This document shows, in pieces, positions 33,701-44,934 of a DNA stretch of 64,000 nt (its first letter is position 1; every line of letters starts with the position of its first letter). The stretch is from assembly GCF_019649055.1 (NCBI RefSeq), contig NW_026570311.1, positions 496,001 through 560,000 on the forward strand, given 5' to 3'. A program made the translations under genes and the position numbers. The notes beneath the pieces were generated by a model. That model was not told the origin of the DNA and did not search any database. It saw nothing but the letters and a program-made list of their open reading frames with translations. The stretch is from Paramacrobiotus metropolitanus (lineage: Eukaryota > Tardigrada > Eutardigrada > Parachela > Macrobiotidae).

Positions 33701-34806
33701 AAAAAGGTTACAGAAGTGACGCTTCTCCGGAGTAGAACCGAGGCCCACCAGAACGACACCTTCACTGGAGTTGGATTTCGAACCGGACGGTCTCGCCGGC
33801 AATGACATCAGGATATTAAAGCGCATGAATGTTGTCTAACAAAAGCGGTTCACCATGCGTGTGACTACTTTTTCTGACTTGCTTTCCATGAGCATAGCAT
33901 GACTAGACACATTATGATTTTCCGGAAAGTGCCCATTTTAATTACAGTATAAACCTGATTTTAGTTTTCGTTCTTCTCCCGTTTGTACGGGAAGTTCTGA
34001 TTAATTTAGGCCTGCGATCTCTGGCCGCACAGTGAGGTTGAGTGAACTACTGTTTCTCGATTCTGGTAATCGTAATCATAGCCTCTTCGGGACCTCGCAT
34101 CCTTTCCCAAACCTAGATAGTCTTTGCTCCCTAGAAGGACTGTATAACTAGTTCCCTAGGAGATGCTTCAAGAGCATCGTCTATAGCATATATAGCTTGC
34201 CGGAAGAGATATCAACATAACCAGCTCGCATTCCTGCTGTTGCACTATACACTCGCGGGCTCTGGGCAAACTAACTCGTTTCCTTGACATCATTTCCGAC
34301 ACGTACGATCACGCGTTCAACCACTTACCGCTGGATAAGGACAGCATCTGAAAATAGTCCATACAACCTGCAAAAAGAGCCGCTTCTAAACCCAGCCAAC
34401 TTGCAGGCTTATAGAGTGTACTGTTGGTGAAGTAGAGGTCGCAGGTGCCTGACGAGGGCCGGTCCAAGTTCTGGCGGTAGTAGTAGTCGGCCAAGTGAAA
34501 AATCCCATCAGCGGCGGCCTGCCGGCAGGTGTAGTTGTCCATGATCTCCAAGGGATGCACCACAAAACGCAGACCGCGCTGTGAATAGCGTTCGTTGGCA
34601 TGCTGCACGGCCAGCTGCAGGGCGCCGCCCGTCCACACCAGTCCGATTGCCACGCTGGGCTCCCGAATCTGCAAACTGACCACCCGCACCTCCAGCATCG
34701 GTGCGGTGGTGACTGGCGGATCTGCATGGTTCTGGCTTCGGACAAGCCACTCCACTAACACGGCGAGTAAAGCAACGCTGCGAGCCGTATGCCGGTACAG
34801 ATACAT
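24732..34806 (-). CDS. Receptor-type guanylate cyclase (about 17 exons, about 1,110 aa)
   Basis: Minus-strand exons: 34329-34806 (signal peptide, ligand-binding domain start), 33601-33687 (tentative, WPTNSAISTACF), 32699-32991, 32547-32590, 31490-31672 (LGMTNGEYV), 30089-30226, 28997-29254, 28804-28936, 28625-28721 (transmembrane helix), 27805-28085 and 27120-27291 (kinase-homology, HTNVNTLLG), 26496-27036 (HGCLSPRQCLIDD and coiled linker), then cyclase exons 25641-25860, 25375-25576, 25082-25130, 24859-25009, 24732-24770, ending TYWLDP. Domain order is that of natriuretic-peptide-type receptors: extracellular ligand-binding, membrane, pseudokinase, dimerisation helix, GTP-to-cGMP catalytic domain. 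Catalytic features remain: SFSD and VRD metal aspartates, KVE and RYC for guanine, FGDTVNVAAR. The pseudokinase lacks HRD and DFG. The tentative exon at 33.6 kb and the 27805/27291 junction do not join cleanly, so small boundary errors are likely. Ligand unknown. Confidence 0.87.
25198..25341. repeat. Minisatellite in cyclase intron
   Basis: About seven tandem copies of a 22-23 bp unit, core GAGCATATGTTACCAATATG, in the intron between cyclase exons 25375-25576 and 25082-25130. Confidence 0.9.
27358..27690. mobile_element. 333-bp Tc1/mariner-type MITE, copy 1
   Basis: Termini are CAAGCTTGTCCCGTAATTTC and its inverse, flanked on both sides by TA. TA target duplications and CA at the ends suit a non-autonomous Tc1/mariner element. 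It has a near-identical, equally long inverted copy at 32047-32379. It lies in an intron of the cyclase gene. Confidence 0.9.
30264..31303. mobile_element. 1.04-kb element with about 140-bp inverted termini
   Basis: ACCAGGGCACGGTCA at the left end is inverted as TGACCGTGCCCTGGT at the right. Inner matches include AAACACGAATTTAATTGTTG against CAACAATCAAATTCGTGTTT. No transposase frame. A smaller MITE (30805-30960) is nested inside, so this element is older. It lies in a cyclase intron. Confidence 0.8.
30805..30960. mobile_element. Tc1/mariner-type MITE, copy 3 (156 bp, deleted and diverged)
   Basis: Ends CAAGCTTGTCCGGTAATTTC and CCGGACAATCTTG, flanked by TA. Same family as 27358-27690 but about half the length and more diverged. 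Confidence 0.85.
32047..32379. mobile_element. 333-bp Tc1/mariner-type MITE, copy 2 (inverted)
   Basis: Reverse-complement copy of 27358-27690 with identical length, only a few substitutions seen, and flanking TA. Such similarity implies recent mobility or gene conversion. Confidence 0.9.
33172..33560 (+). pseudogene. Possible membrane acyltransferase (NRF-6-like) relic
   Basis: In two successive plus frames there are DILTTAFLVDGLLTNLLW and, later, TLSYSKLSTPLSRNNYRMYLV. These resemble the 'D-x-F-F-x-x-S-G-L-L' and 'L-S-x-x-P-L-S-R-x-x-Y-x-x-Y-L-V' blocks of nose-resistant-to-fluoxetine type acyltransferases. A frame change separates them and no start or other domain is evident. It lies within a minus-strand cyclase intron. 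Weak evidence. Confidence 0.25.
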
Positions 34807-37800
34807 TACTCCACGCTAGGGTTGCAGGTTTTTGTAACGTTTAATAACCGAAAAATCTGGTAGACACTAGGCCCTTGTCAAAATGACCTGAGAATAAAAA
34901 AAAGCACTGCTAAAAAGTTAGAAAAATTCATGACCAGGCAAGACTTCGCGTTATACTTCTTAAGCCGTTACGTGTACGGTGCACTCCATCTATCGGTGGA
35001 CAAAAGCGCCATCAGCTCGAGTCACCATGCTTTCGCCGCACCAGTGGCTCTGACTAAGCCCTCGCATGATTCTTTTTCAGATTTTTGTTAACCATTTAAA
35101 TAGTTGTGCAATTTCCATGAGTGTTAAGCCCTGTGCTGCTTTGGAATCGATCTGACGAAAACTAGCTGTGAGAAGTTTAATACTAAAAAATAAGATCTGA
35201 TGATGAGTTAATTTGAATTATGTTTCTGGAATCGCAAGCTTGTTGCGGTGTACGTAAAATGATACGAGGTCTTTCGGGATGGGTGGGTGCCAGTGTAAGT
35301 TTGTTCAAAGTATTTACATATTTGTATTCATATTATAATAATTATACGTTTTTATATTTATGTATTTTGTAACTGAATTATGCACAAAGTATGGAAATTG
35401 GTTACAGATTCTCCATACGCGGTTTAAAAACAAGCCGTATCACTATTCTACAGAGAATCTCATAGTGGTATATAGGCACTGCTACAGGGAACTGTGCAGA
35501 TCCACCGGAAAAAGAAACTTCAAGAGAGCACTGTACACAATCCAACTTGCATTCCAGAAGTCCCACACAAATTAACTTAGCCTGATCCCTGACGCGGAAT
35601 GCTCCTACTCACACCTAACTTGTACCGAACCGGCGAGAAATCGGAGCGCGAGCTTTTTCGTTAGTGTCGCAGTCAGCCGCCCGTGCTGACTGCTTTAGTT
35701 TCATTCGATTCAGTGAATGGTATGAAAATGCATACAGCGTGGAACTGGTGCACTGTAAAAAAATAGGATATCAAGAGTCGAGAGTACAGTAATTGTCAGA
35801 CGACCTTAAGGGTGGGTTCTAATTTCGGGGGCGCCCGTATTGTGGGGGAAGGGAGCCTCTGATTCGATAATTACGGTATATCACAAAGTTAACTGCCCTT
35901 CGCTACGTGGCAGAGCATCTTCTAATCCTAAGATAAAGGACATATGACACGTTATACGTCGAGGTACAATAATACTTACCATTACATCTAGGCTGATCTA
36001 GCATTTTCTGGTTATGTACACAGTGCAAATAAGGATAAACTAAAGATCAGTGTATACCACATATAACAAGATGGATCAGACACTCATCCTCGCACGAAGA
36101 TATTGGAAGGTCATATTTCAGGTCGTTGAATCAATTCACTATAATTCATAAATGAAACGGAGAAAACATCACACTACGCCCGTTTTAACGAGGAGCAAGA
36201 AAACACGCTTAAGAATCTCTCACTTTTAGGCTGGATGACAATAAAGTCATACCTTTTATGGCCACTGTGGGTGGACGTAACATCACGTCAGGCTGCCCAG
36301 AAATTCCCAACGATCCAATTATTATACTGTCACCGGTTAATTAATCCGCGTTTCCAGTGGGTGTAGTACAAACCAGCGAAAGAGGGGATCACATAAGCAG
36401 GGCAGAACATGTAGTGCTTCTTGTAATTACATATATAAAGTTACAAAATGCCAAAGTGGAACATATCTATATTCGGATAATCATTACGGCTAATATTCAA
36501 CCGGATGTTATGCCACACAAAAGTACAGAATCCCAAGAGAAATACACAGATCAAAGAAGCATCTCGATGAGGTAATATTGAACGCTACGTGCTTCAGCAG
36601 TTCCTCGTACTTCCCAACTGCAGCAGGTGCAAACTGCATTATGACGTATTACTGGAGCGGCGGCTGCAAGGTAAACCACAGTCAGCCGCTACAGTACGCA
36701 ATTGTGCAGTCTTGCTCGCAATACACTACCCGCTGCGTACGTATGTTGGGCTACGCATCCATATTGGAACCGCCAATGGCTGCAACTAGGCTATCTGAAA
36801 TTATCGTTTCGGTGACCGGAAGATTGGGGAGGTTACCGGACATGTCGATTATCTTAGGCCTTTCCGATGCAGCATTTACGCTTATCAGTATTAGAGAAAT
36901 GTAGGTTGTAGCTGATTTTTTATTTTATACCCGTCGATTCGCGGCCTCATGCCCTGAATGTCGTATTCAGAATTATTATGTTTTTTCCAGTGCTTAAACT
37001 GAATCAATTCCGGTTAGCGTCTTTCGGTAATAAAGCGAATAAGTTCGACTTCTCGTTGTTCGGAAAAATCCAGCTCTCACCATCAGTTAGGGTGCAGCGC
37101 ATGGCTCAGACCGCTCAGTGACAAGGCAGAGCTCCGTATTTCACAGAGCGCTTGAGTTTAATTACCGACGCTTACGCTTTTCCGAAACAGAATTACCTTC
37201 CGAAGTTGGTCGGAGAGACTACCAGCGTTCGAAGGCGGTTCGGGCCGCAATTGGGTCAAGTCATTCCCCTTGAGGATTGGTCATCATCGCTGATCCTGTT
37301 TCGTAGGAGAGCCGGATTTTCTGTCGTTGGATCAAATAATCCGTGTAGCAAATCCATGGACAAAATATCCGAAAATTACCGAATTGCCCATTTTTCAAAA
37401 TTCATAAGTTCTTTGCATTGGACTGAAGTAGGTTCAATAATTAAATCCTAAGAATTTGATTATAAGGGAAAATGCCTGTAGAAGTAACGGTCTCAGCGGA
37501 TACACGTGTCTTTTTTACCGACTGCGGTAGGTCAGGGCAAGTGTTTACGAATTAAGCGCAATCGAAATGCGCCGACAAGGGGACAAGCACATCAGCAGCA
37601 GAAGACTATCTATCGTAAATCCTACATGAAATCGTACCAGCCATTCAGTGTCGCTACACAGTCGGAAAAGGAACCACAGCCAGATGCAGCACAAACTTTG
37701 ATTCATCTTATTCCACTGGACTGCCGGGAGATGTCGAAGTTACAATGGAAAGTAATTACGATAATCCAAAAAGCCTGGAAACCAGCTAACCTGGAAGTGC

Positions 37801-38070
37801 GGCAGAAAATGAAGAATCGGTGGATGGGAAAGAGATCTACCAACGTAAGCGGATTCCTGCAGATGAAAGAACCATGATTAAATTGAATGCGGTGCTGTAA
37901 ATGCATGCAGACACAATTATTTTGTTTTGCCGGATCGCGACAAAACACATCTACTACAAACTTTGTCTTTTTCTAGGCAGAAAAACGCTGATTTGTGGGT
38001 GGTTGTGATTCCTACTTCTGCCGAATGGGTAAACGTCGAAACAAATGTACCGATATGATCCATATATTTA
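34807..38070. other. No gene confidently seen
   Basis: Region upstream of the guanylate cyclase. Plus-strand frames at 36578-36660 (Cys-rich, ending at a GTAAAC) and 37500-37900 (Lys/Gln-rich, with YDNPKSLET in another frame) have some protein-like character. They lack consistent starts, phases or recognisable domains. Confidence 0.4.
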
Positions 38071-38600
38071 TTACTGATGGGGTGCAAAGATGATGCCGGT
38101 TGGAACAGATATAACTAAGGTAGGCGATGCTCGTGCAGGAAAAAGCACGGGAAAAAAGCGGGTTTGCCCTCCCGGTTGATTTCGAAGAAAGCTGGTGGGC
38201 GGATACACTCGTACTGATTCTGAGACAGTTCGCAAATCATTGCTGCACCGCACGAGCAGCTGTTCGGAAATTTTCAGGACGCTGCCTTTCAGCTGCTTTA
38301 GAAACACCGTATCCTTATGGCACGGTGCTAATCTGTGCATTTCAGCCGACAAAAACATGGAGGTTTCCGATTGCCAAAGAACAGATTACCGCTGCAACGA
38401 AACAAGAATTGCTGAACTTCCGCTGGCTGCTGTGCGCATGCGCTCATTGTGCAGAGTTATGTCAAAGCAGTCACGTGCACGGTGAAGGCATCGCGCAGGT
38501 GGCGCAGGATAAGGATGGGTAGGATTGAGGATGAACTGGATGACGACCAGGGAGATGGTAGCTTCAGCCGTCCGGGTGAGAGAGATTAGTCCAGATGGCT
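38071..38600 (-). pseudogene. Cytochrome P450 relic
   Basis: The minus strand holds SESVRVYPPTSFLRN, the K-helix ExxR with the following 'Y-P-P-x-x-x-x-R' of P450s, and then LVISVPTGIIFAPHQ, like the strand after it, ending in a stop. Upstream, in another frame, EATISLVVIQFILNPTHP resembles the I-helix/hP segment. The heme-binding Cys loop is not found and the frames do not connect, so I read it as a decayed copy. Confidence 0.5.
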
Positions 38601-39850
38601 CCGGTTTAATTCGGTCTTCGGTTCAATTTGCAACCCAGTTTCCTTCAAATTTTCTTCTTCTTTCTTTACGACATAAAGACAAAAAAGGCTAAACTGGATC
38701 ATGCAAGCAGTGCCCTACAGACAGCAAGCGCCTGGACGGCGTTACCCGGACACAGTGGGGAGAGAGGACTTCCGTACATTACAAGTAATTCTAATAAGCG
38801 GTTGGTGGATGATATAATATTATACGGGCTATAACCTGTGTTCGCATCAATGGCCTCATCGTAGCGATGGCCACTGTACTGGGTGGTGCCAAAAATCCAT
38901 GTGCTTCGTTTGAAATTTGTGATTTAGCAGGTAAAATATTTTTTTATTAGGGGTGACCTGACACCATTTTATGCTCGTACAGTCGTACGCAATCAGTCAT
39001 AGCAAATAATGTACCAACGTAAAATTTAATGTGTATACCAATAGAGTACTTAACTTTAATCCGTGAGGTGCGGTTTAACTGTTGACATTAACTTTGAAAG
39101 AAATAGGTAAGTCAATAACAACTGTAGCCTTAACACTAGCGAAACTAGGAATAATTTGCTCTATAATTCCTGCCTGTGCCCGCGCCTTGCTCCAAGGCGT
39201 TCGTTAAAATCTTCAGCGTACAATCAGTCCATTAAAATGCAAAAAGCAAAATAATTGCGGCCTGCGTAGGTGGTGTTTTGGCTAGGTACAGAGTAGGCGC
39301 ATGAGCTGATCTGCTCAGTCTGTACCATCATTATCCGAGGACACCCATCGTCCGATTTGCTTATGAATCAGCCGGCTGTTGCTGTAACGTTATTGGTATA
39401 TGTTCTATGCATGTGTCAGTGTCCTTAACATTTTCTGTGCCAATGTGAAGACGGTGGGCAGCGGCGTCGACACACAGCTGACATCGTCTCTTACGAGCAA
39501 CATCCGGAATTGAAGGAGTTCTGTGCTAATATAATCCCATCGTTGTGCTAAGTTTCTTCCGCTCTTTGTTGTCTCTGGGCTGATAGACATTAGGCATACG
39601 CGTGTCTTCCCAGACAAGCGAAATTCACTTGTGGCCGACATTGGTAGTGGGAGATTTTCCCGGGAGGATTGTACACGGCCTTCCTGTTCCAGTTTAGCTG
39701 CACGGGCATGTAGCCAGCTGGATTGATTCGAGATTTGATCATATCGTACCGAAATAATTTCCTTAGATAATACTTTAACTGGAGCGGCTCTGCTCTGCGA
39801 TTTTGCTCGTCCAAAGGTGGAAATTGCTGAGTTCAGTTAGATCGCGGAAA
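38601..39850. other. Upstream region of the allatostatin-C gene
   Basis: No other gene seen. It likely holds the promoter and 5' UTR of the gene starting at 39851; no unambiguous TATA element was fixed. Confidence 0.4.
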
Positions 39851-41469
39851 ATGGCATCGACTGCGTATATTCTGGTAATCCTTGCCCTGTTGGTCGCCAG
39901 TGAAGTTAGCCGAGGCGCAGCTGTTCTCCAGGCTAACCGGGATATTGCTAAGGTAAGGATCAGCTCTTCAGCTCTTTCATGCACAAATGGTCACACGACG
40001 ATACGAACAAGGGTTGCAAAGTATAGTTTCTCATTCAGCCCATATACATGTTGGAACATTGTTCGTTTGTAGTTTCACATTTACAAAATGCTTCCTGCCG
40101 GCGTGAATATTATAAATGCGATTAGAATAAAGACATGCAAGTGACCACTGACCACCTATGTTAAGTGAATGGGCGACTTAATTAATACTAACAGCGATGA
40201 AGCTTAATTAATACAGGTGCCCACTTGAAAGTCTTTACGGGTAGAAAGCCACTTCTCTGAATTGCAGCATGTAGGCGCGGCAGAAACTTACAAAAAGACA
40301 AAATTAAGGAAAGCAATCTGGTAAAAATATTATCGCTCTTTCGTTTATGGCGGCACTGGGAGAGATGATTCGGAAGCAGGCTCAGATAAACGAATAACGC
40401 ACCAATTCCATGGTCTTCAGTCTTTTCTAATTCCGTCTCATGGTATGTATGTTATGTCTGTAATAACAATTCGAAATTTGTATTATTTACCGATATCGAT
40501 CAAACACAGAAATCAGAAACTGGATTGACTCAACTTGTTTTGTGCCCATGCCATAACTCTCTTCGCAAAGACGAGGAAGCAAATATCGGCCAGTTTCTAT
40601 AATTTATGCCCGTACCAAAAGCCATCAGCTGTCTTTTTCCCATGTGCCAAGTATCGTTATGCTAGATCAACAAAGTTCAAAAATTTATTGTTCTATTTGG
40701 ACAGCAGCAGCAAACTACACAATCAGAACCTATAAGTACACATATCCAGTACGTGCATAACAGTATCCAAAAAACTGCACAGCAGTTGTTGTTGCTTTAC
40801 TCCATCTTTATAGAGCACAAGCTCCTTCGGTTAGCGAAAGAAACAGTTTCACCGCGAAAAATAATTTCCATAGGCAAATCGGCCGAAATTAAGTACGTAG
40901 TCTTCATTTGAGTTCTGGAATACCAAGCGACCAGTTAAAGATGACGCACATCGCCACGATTTTAATTATTGTTGTTGCAATGCTGACTCCTTGATGTGTG
41001 ATTCAGCTATAACAGTGCGCTGAAATTAAGTAAAAAAAAATCTGAATGACGTGCAGCAACATGCCTGACTCTATATATATCGGGTTGGGTTTCTTGTTGA
41101 CAGGCGGTGCAGAAACGCAGTGTGCTTGGCAACATTCCGCCATGGATGAAGTTGCTCCTTAACATGCGCCCCGACGTCCCGGAGACGCCGGCAGCCGATG
41201 CTGTCTCGGTTATCAGCACCTCCGACCACGAAGGTGCGGTTAGTGTGAATGTGACCATAGTGAACGGGCACTGCAGCGCATGCGAATTACTTCCATGTTT
41301 CCTAATTCTGCCCCTATGTAATTTCACAGACGCACCCGTTCAACCTCCTCCTGCCGCGGCCGCGCTGACGCCCTACTTCCGTCCACGCACCAACCACTGT
41401 TATTTCCACACCGTATCCTGCTTCGGCCGGCGACCCTCGCGACTCTTTCCCAGTAGCGGGCGGCGCTGA
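39851..41469 (+). CDS. Allatostatin-C-type neuropeptide precursor (2-3 exons)
   Basis: Exon 39851-39952 encodes a signal peptide (MASTAYILVILALLVASEV) and ends at a GTAAGG donor in phase 0. Exon 41104-41469 continues AVQKRSVLGNIPPW and ends TNHCYFHTVSCFGRR, then a short tail and stop. C-Y-F-x-x-V-S-C-F is the diagnostic allatostatin-C core, with the two cysteines (133 and 140 of the 155-aa conceptual product) forming a ring. The following Gly-Arg-Arg predicts cleavage and C-terminal amidation. Allatostatin-C peptides are secreted and act through somatostatin-receptor-like GPCRs. A segment between residue 80 and the Pro-rich stretch carries odd cysteines and ends in a good acceptor (TTTCACAG). 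A further in-frame intron of about 100 nt may therefore be spliced out, possibly from a GTGCGG donor after HE. Confidence 0.85.
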
Positions 41470-41484
41470 TGGGATCCGTAAAAG

Positions 41485-41517
41485 AAAATGAGAGTACACT
41501 GAGTGTACTCTCATTTT
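41485..41517. repeat. Perfect 16-bp palindrome just after the allatostatin-C stop
   Basis: AAAATGAGAGTACACT, one base, then its exact reverse complement, 16 nt past the stop codon. It would form a strong stem in the 3' UTR. Confidence 0.9.
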
Positions 41518-42928
41518 GCTTAACTTTGTTCACCGCCCCTCGTAGTTCTCATGGCAACCTTTGGGCATGGATAAGGTTGTAGCGTCCTTGCAGAAAAGTG
41601 TTTTCAGGCACCCGGGTATCATCAAATAAGAGAAAGCTAAAGAAAGTCAATAACTATGTTGAAGCGGTAATTCTTCCAGCCAAAACGTTTCATTTCCACC
41701 GCGGCCCTGCAAAACTACGTCACGTACCTCATTTCAATCTTCGAAGCGGAGATCAGTACATGCTCTGGGCAAGCTCGCCCCGTAACATTTATAGCTCCCG
41801 CATAACACAACGAAATTATTACAAATTCACGGGCTAGCGACAAACTCAAACTACGGGCTCGCCATGAGTCGCACGAGTTATGATCTACAAGTGCAGTCAG
41901 TATTTAGCATGGCTGACACATGCAAGCTTCGATCCCAATTGGAAACTGGTGACCCGCCATTTCGTCGACGAAAATTCGTGTACCGTCACGAGGGCAACAG
42001 CTGTACAGAGTCTGTAATTGCTTACATATATTTTATTGGCACAAGCCAGCTACAGTACACAAGTTTTGTGACAAAAAAAAGAATTACATTATCAAAATAT
42101 TTCCTAATTATCCGGCATTGCCTCGCTGGATTTCGATCTACAGACGTTGGCAAGAATTCATGCGAGTGATTTTCAACCGGCAGTCGTAACTGGAAACGAG
42201 CGTACTGATAAAGCGTCTTTGTTGAATGTACATGTAAAAGCTGGTCACGTACTTTCTGTGGTAGTTTGGTCTTTTGGGGGAAAAGGAAAAGTCTCTGTAC
42301 TGATTTTATGTAACCGTTGCCAACGTTAAGTTACCTATGGCCGTGGGAAACTCTTAACACGTCGTAAGGATAACTTTTTAATACGGCATTTACGGAAAAC
42401 ATTACAGTCGCGTTCGTCTCTAAATGAAATGTCTCCAAATGAAGATTTCCTCATGGTAAACGTTTCGGCAAGACATTTCTTAACAACGCGGAGTTTGCGC
42501 ATTATGTGCTATACAGAGTAAGCACGTACTGGAAATTAGTCCGGAAAGCAATGTCAGAAAACCCGCAAAGTCTCGTAGACTCGCGCCGCTGACGGTGATG
42601 GAAGTACATCCAAATCGGCCAGTATTTTGTTTGGGGTTCAAATCTTTAATAACAGAGTATATACGAAGGTAAAAGTCTCATACACCTCCTATAAATATTG
42701 GGTTTTTATCATTCACGCAGATTGATACTTACATCTTCAATGATTAATAAATATAATTTTCTTAGTAAAAGTCCTTAAATACAAATATGACGTAAATACA
42801 AGTTATTTCAATAACGATAATGTAATTTGGCAAGAATGTCAACGGGCACGTCACCTTTTGTTATGTGACACCATGTATATACACTGGCAATGCAAATAGT
42901 TCACGGCAAAAAATGGGCTGAAAACAAT
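41518..42928. other. No gene seen
   Basis: Intergenic. It should contain the 3' UTRs of the converging allatostatin-C and TMEM151-like genes. No clear third gene. Confidence 0.4.
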
Positions 42929-44409
42929 TAGATGAACACTTTCTTAGCAAAATGATGCACCACGCGCTGGTGCAGTCTAGCGATAATGCAGCACCACAGC
43001 GGCCCCAACAGCAGCACGGCCGCCACGCGGTACGCGTTCAGCGAGAAAACCCGTTGGACTTGGTATTGACCACAATCTCCTTCGCCACGCCCTCCACATC
43101 CACCACCTCATCCAGCTCGTACTTGCGATCCTGGCTGCGGTTCATCGCCACGAATCCCTCCTTCTGCTGGGCAAATGCCGTTCGCGTGTTCTTGTCGCCC
43201 AGCACATAGTCAATGGACATGGTGACGGTGAAGAAGCCTTCGGAGTCGAACGGTTTCACGCTGTCGGAGGAGACGTTCTCCCAGCGTCGGAAATCGAAGT
43301 CCTGCTCGCCCGTCCACGTGGTGACGCGCTCCTGGTGGCGCTCCGAGAAGGGGAGCGGGTGCCGCGCGTCACGGTAACGGTGCGGTCGTCGTCGTGGTAG
43401 CATTTCATGCGCCACGTTATGCGGGGACGGCCTGAAAGTAAAGTACAGTTGAAGAACGGAAATACAGACATTAATATTATACTTCGACACTTTTTGCATT
43501 GCGGTCATTTTCACAATTTGCATTCGCGTACCGCATACCAGTGGCTAGAAACCTTGACGATTTTCTATTTTCTCTCAATTTCGTGTATATAAACTATAAT
43601 GATGTATCATTTTAGTCAGTCTGTGGTTTCGTCTTGTGGAACAGCGCGGAGAATACCGTGTCTCTGGTGTCTGCATGGTACGCGAATCCATATTGTGAAA
43701 ATGTCCGGAATGCGAAAAGCGTTAAGGAATGTAATTGCGGACAAACTTACCGCTTTTAATATAATTTTACTTTACATTATAGTCTAAGGTTGAACAGTCC
43801 CGCATTCTCACCGTATTTCAATGGAAAATACGTATATGCCCGATCTATTCCACAAATTCAGCATAGTTGTAGCATTTTTTAGTTTTCCTTAATTTATTTC
43901 CGGATGACCAAAGTTAATGTAATCACAATCTCTTCACGTTTTATCATTTATTTCAGTACCGAAACAGCACACCGTTTCTTACTTTGAGCAGCTCGTTGGA
44001 CATAATCCAGAAATTCCTCTTTGGACACCGCTTTCAGGAGCATCTTGTAGGTCTTACTCCAGTTAAGAACCATCGGTAAATACACGCAATAACTGATGAA
44101 CAGTATCCCGTATCCGGATAGCGCGCGCCGCAGCTGGAACGGTCTCCATAGGACCAGCGACAGACCGCAGATGGGGACGAGGAGCATGCCACAATAGATC
44201 AAGATGACCAACCACCTTTTCCGCGTACATCCCTGTGGGCCGGAGGCTGATCCTTCGCTGGTTGTGTCGGCCGCGGTTCGCGCCGTAATTTCAACGGCGG
44301 ACGTCCCGACCATGGGAATGCGGGTCTCATCTCCGGAGACGGCTTCATTGTAATCCGGAGGCTCGTCGTGGTGTGAAGGAGCACTGGCCAGCGGAAATTT
44401 CTCGGTCAT
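42929..44409 (-). CDS. TMEM151-like membrane protein, two exons, two apparent 1-bp indels
   Basis: Exon 43983-44409 starts MTEKFPLAS, has a PPDY motif, two hydrophobic helices (LVILIYCGMLLVPICGL; ILFISYCVYLPMVL) and ends at a GTAAGA donor. Exon 42929-43431 continues in phase with ITWRMKCYHDDDRT, then ERVTTWTGEQDFDFRRW, and finishes with a third helix (YRVAAVLLLGPLWCC) and HHFAKKVFI-stop. The order 'two helices, W-x-x-x-CYH, HERV-x-T, D/EFD, helix, EKLF-like end' is that of the TMEM151 family, vertebrate multipass proteins of unknown biochemical role. Within exon 2 the homologous reading frame shifts twice (near 43365 and near 43068), each as if one base were missing. No stops lie in the homologous frames, so assembly indels seem likelier than pseudogenisation. 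Confidence 0.7.
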
Positions 44410-44934
44410 CGTTTTACAGACTGGTGAGATGTACAAATTAAATAACTGGAGATTTCGCGTACTATCCAAATATATCAGATATTATTTAAATTGGCAATTG
44501 CACAAGCCGCAATTCCTGTGGTGTTTGTACACATCTATGTATGGTAATTATAGGAACCATCTCTTGAATTGCAGGTGATGTACGGACATTCTCCCGGCGT
44601 GATGGAAATAAAGGATTGTTGAATAATTTGGTGAGGCGTGCAATTTTAATGGCTGGAATGATAAAACACGCATTCCAGATCAAAATTATTAGCGTTGAGG
44701 TAAGGACTATGGGACGTTGATGCAGCGAACTCGCAGCTGTGTCAGCATGCTGCTCATGCTTTCAACCGATCGATTTATTGATGACCCTGGCGAGTGTCTA
44801 TACTGACTGTACATAGTGATCGTACAGGAAGCTGCCGTTACCACGGCGTGTATTTACGCTGAATCGTTTATTTTATACTCGTACTTTGTACTGTACTGAA
44901 ACTGAATGATTATTATGCCGCTATCCCGGTAACA
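44410..44934. other. Upstream of the TMEM151-like gene, no gene seen
   Basis: AT-rich; no conserved frames. Confidence 0.4.

Noticed and set aside
36578-36904. Cys-containing plus frame ending near a GTAAAC donor
   Set aside because: No ATG, no recognisable family and no partner exon found.
37506-37877. 123-codon Lys/Gln-rich plus frame
   Set aside because: It starts without an ATG, another frame over the same bases looks equally protein-like, and no domain or splice structure could be established.
43256-43471. Minus frame reading SRSATRSASPRG as a separate Arg/Ser-rich protein
   Set aside because: Its first part is the TMEM151-like exon; the Arg/Ser part appears only after the apparent indel and is an artefact of the wrong frame.
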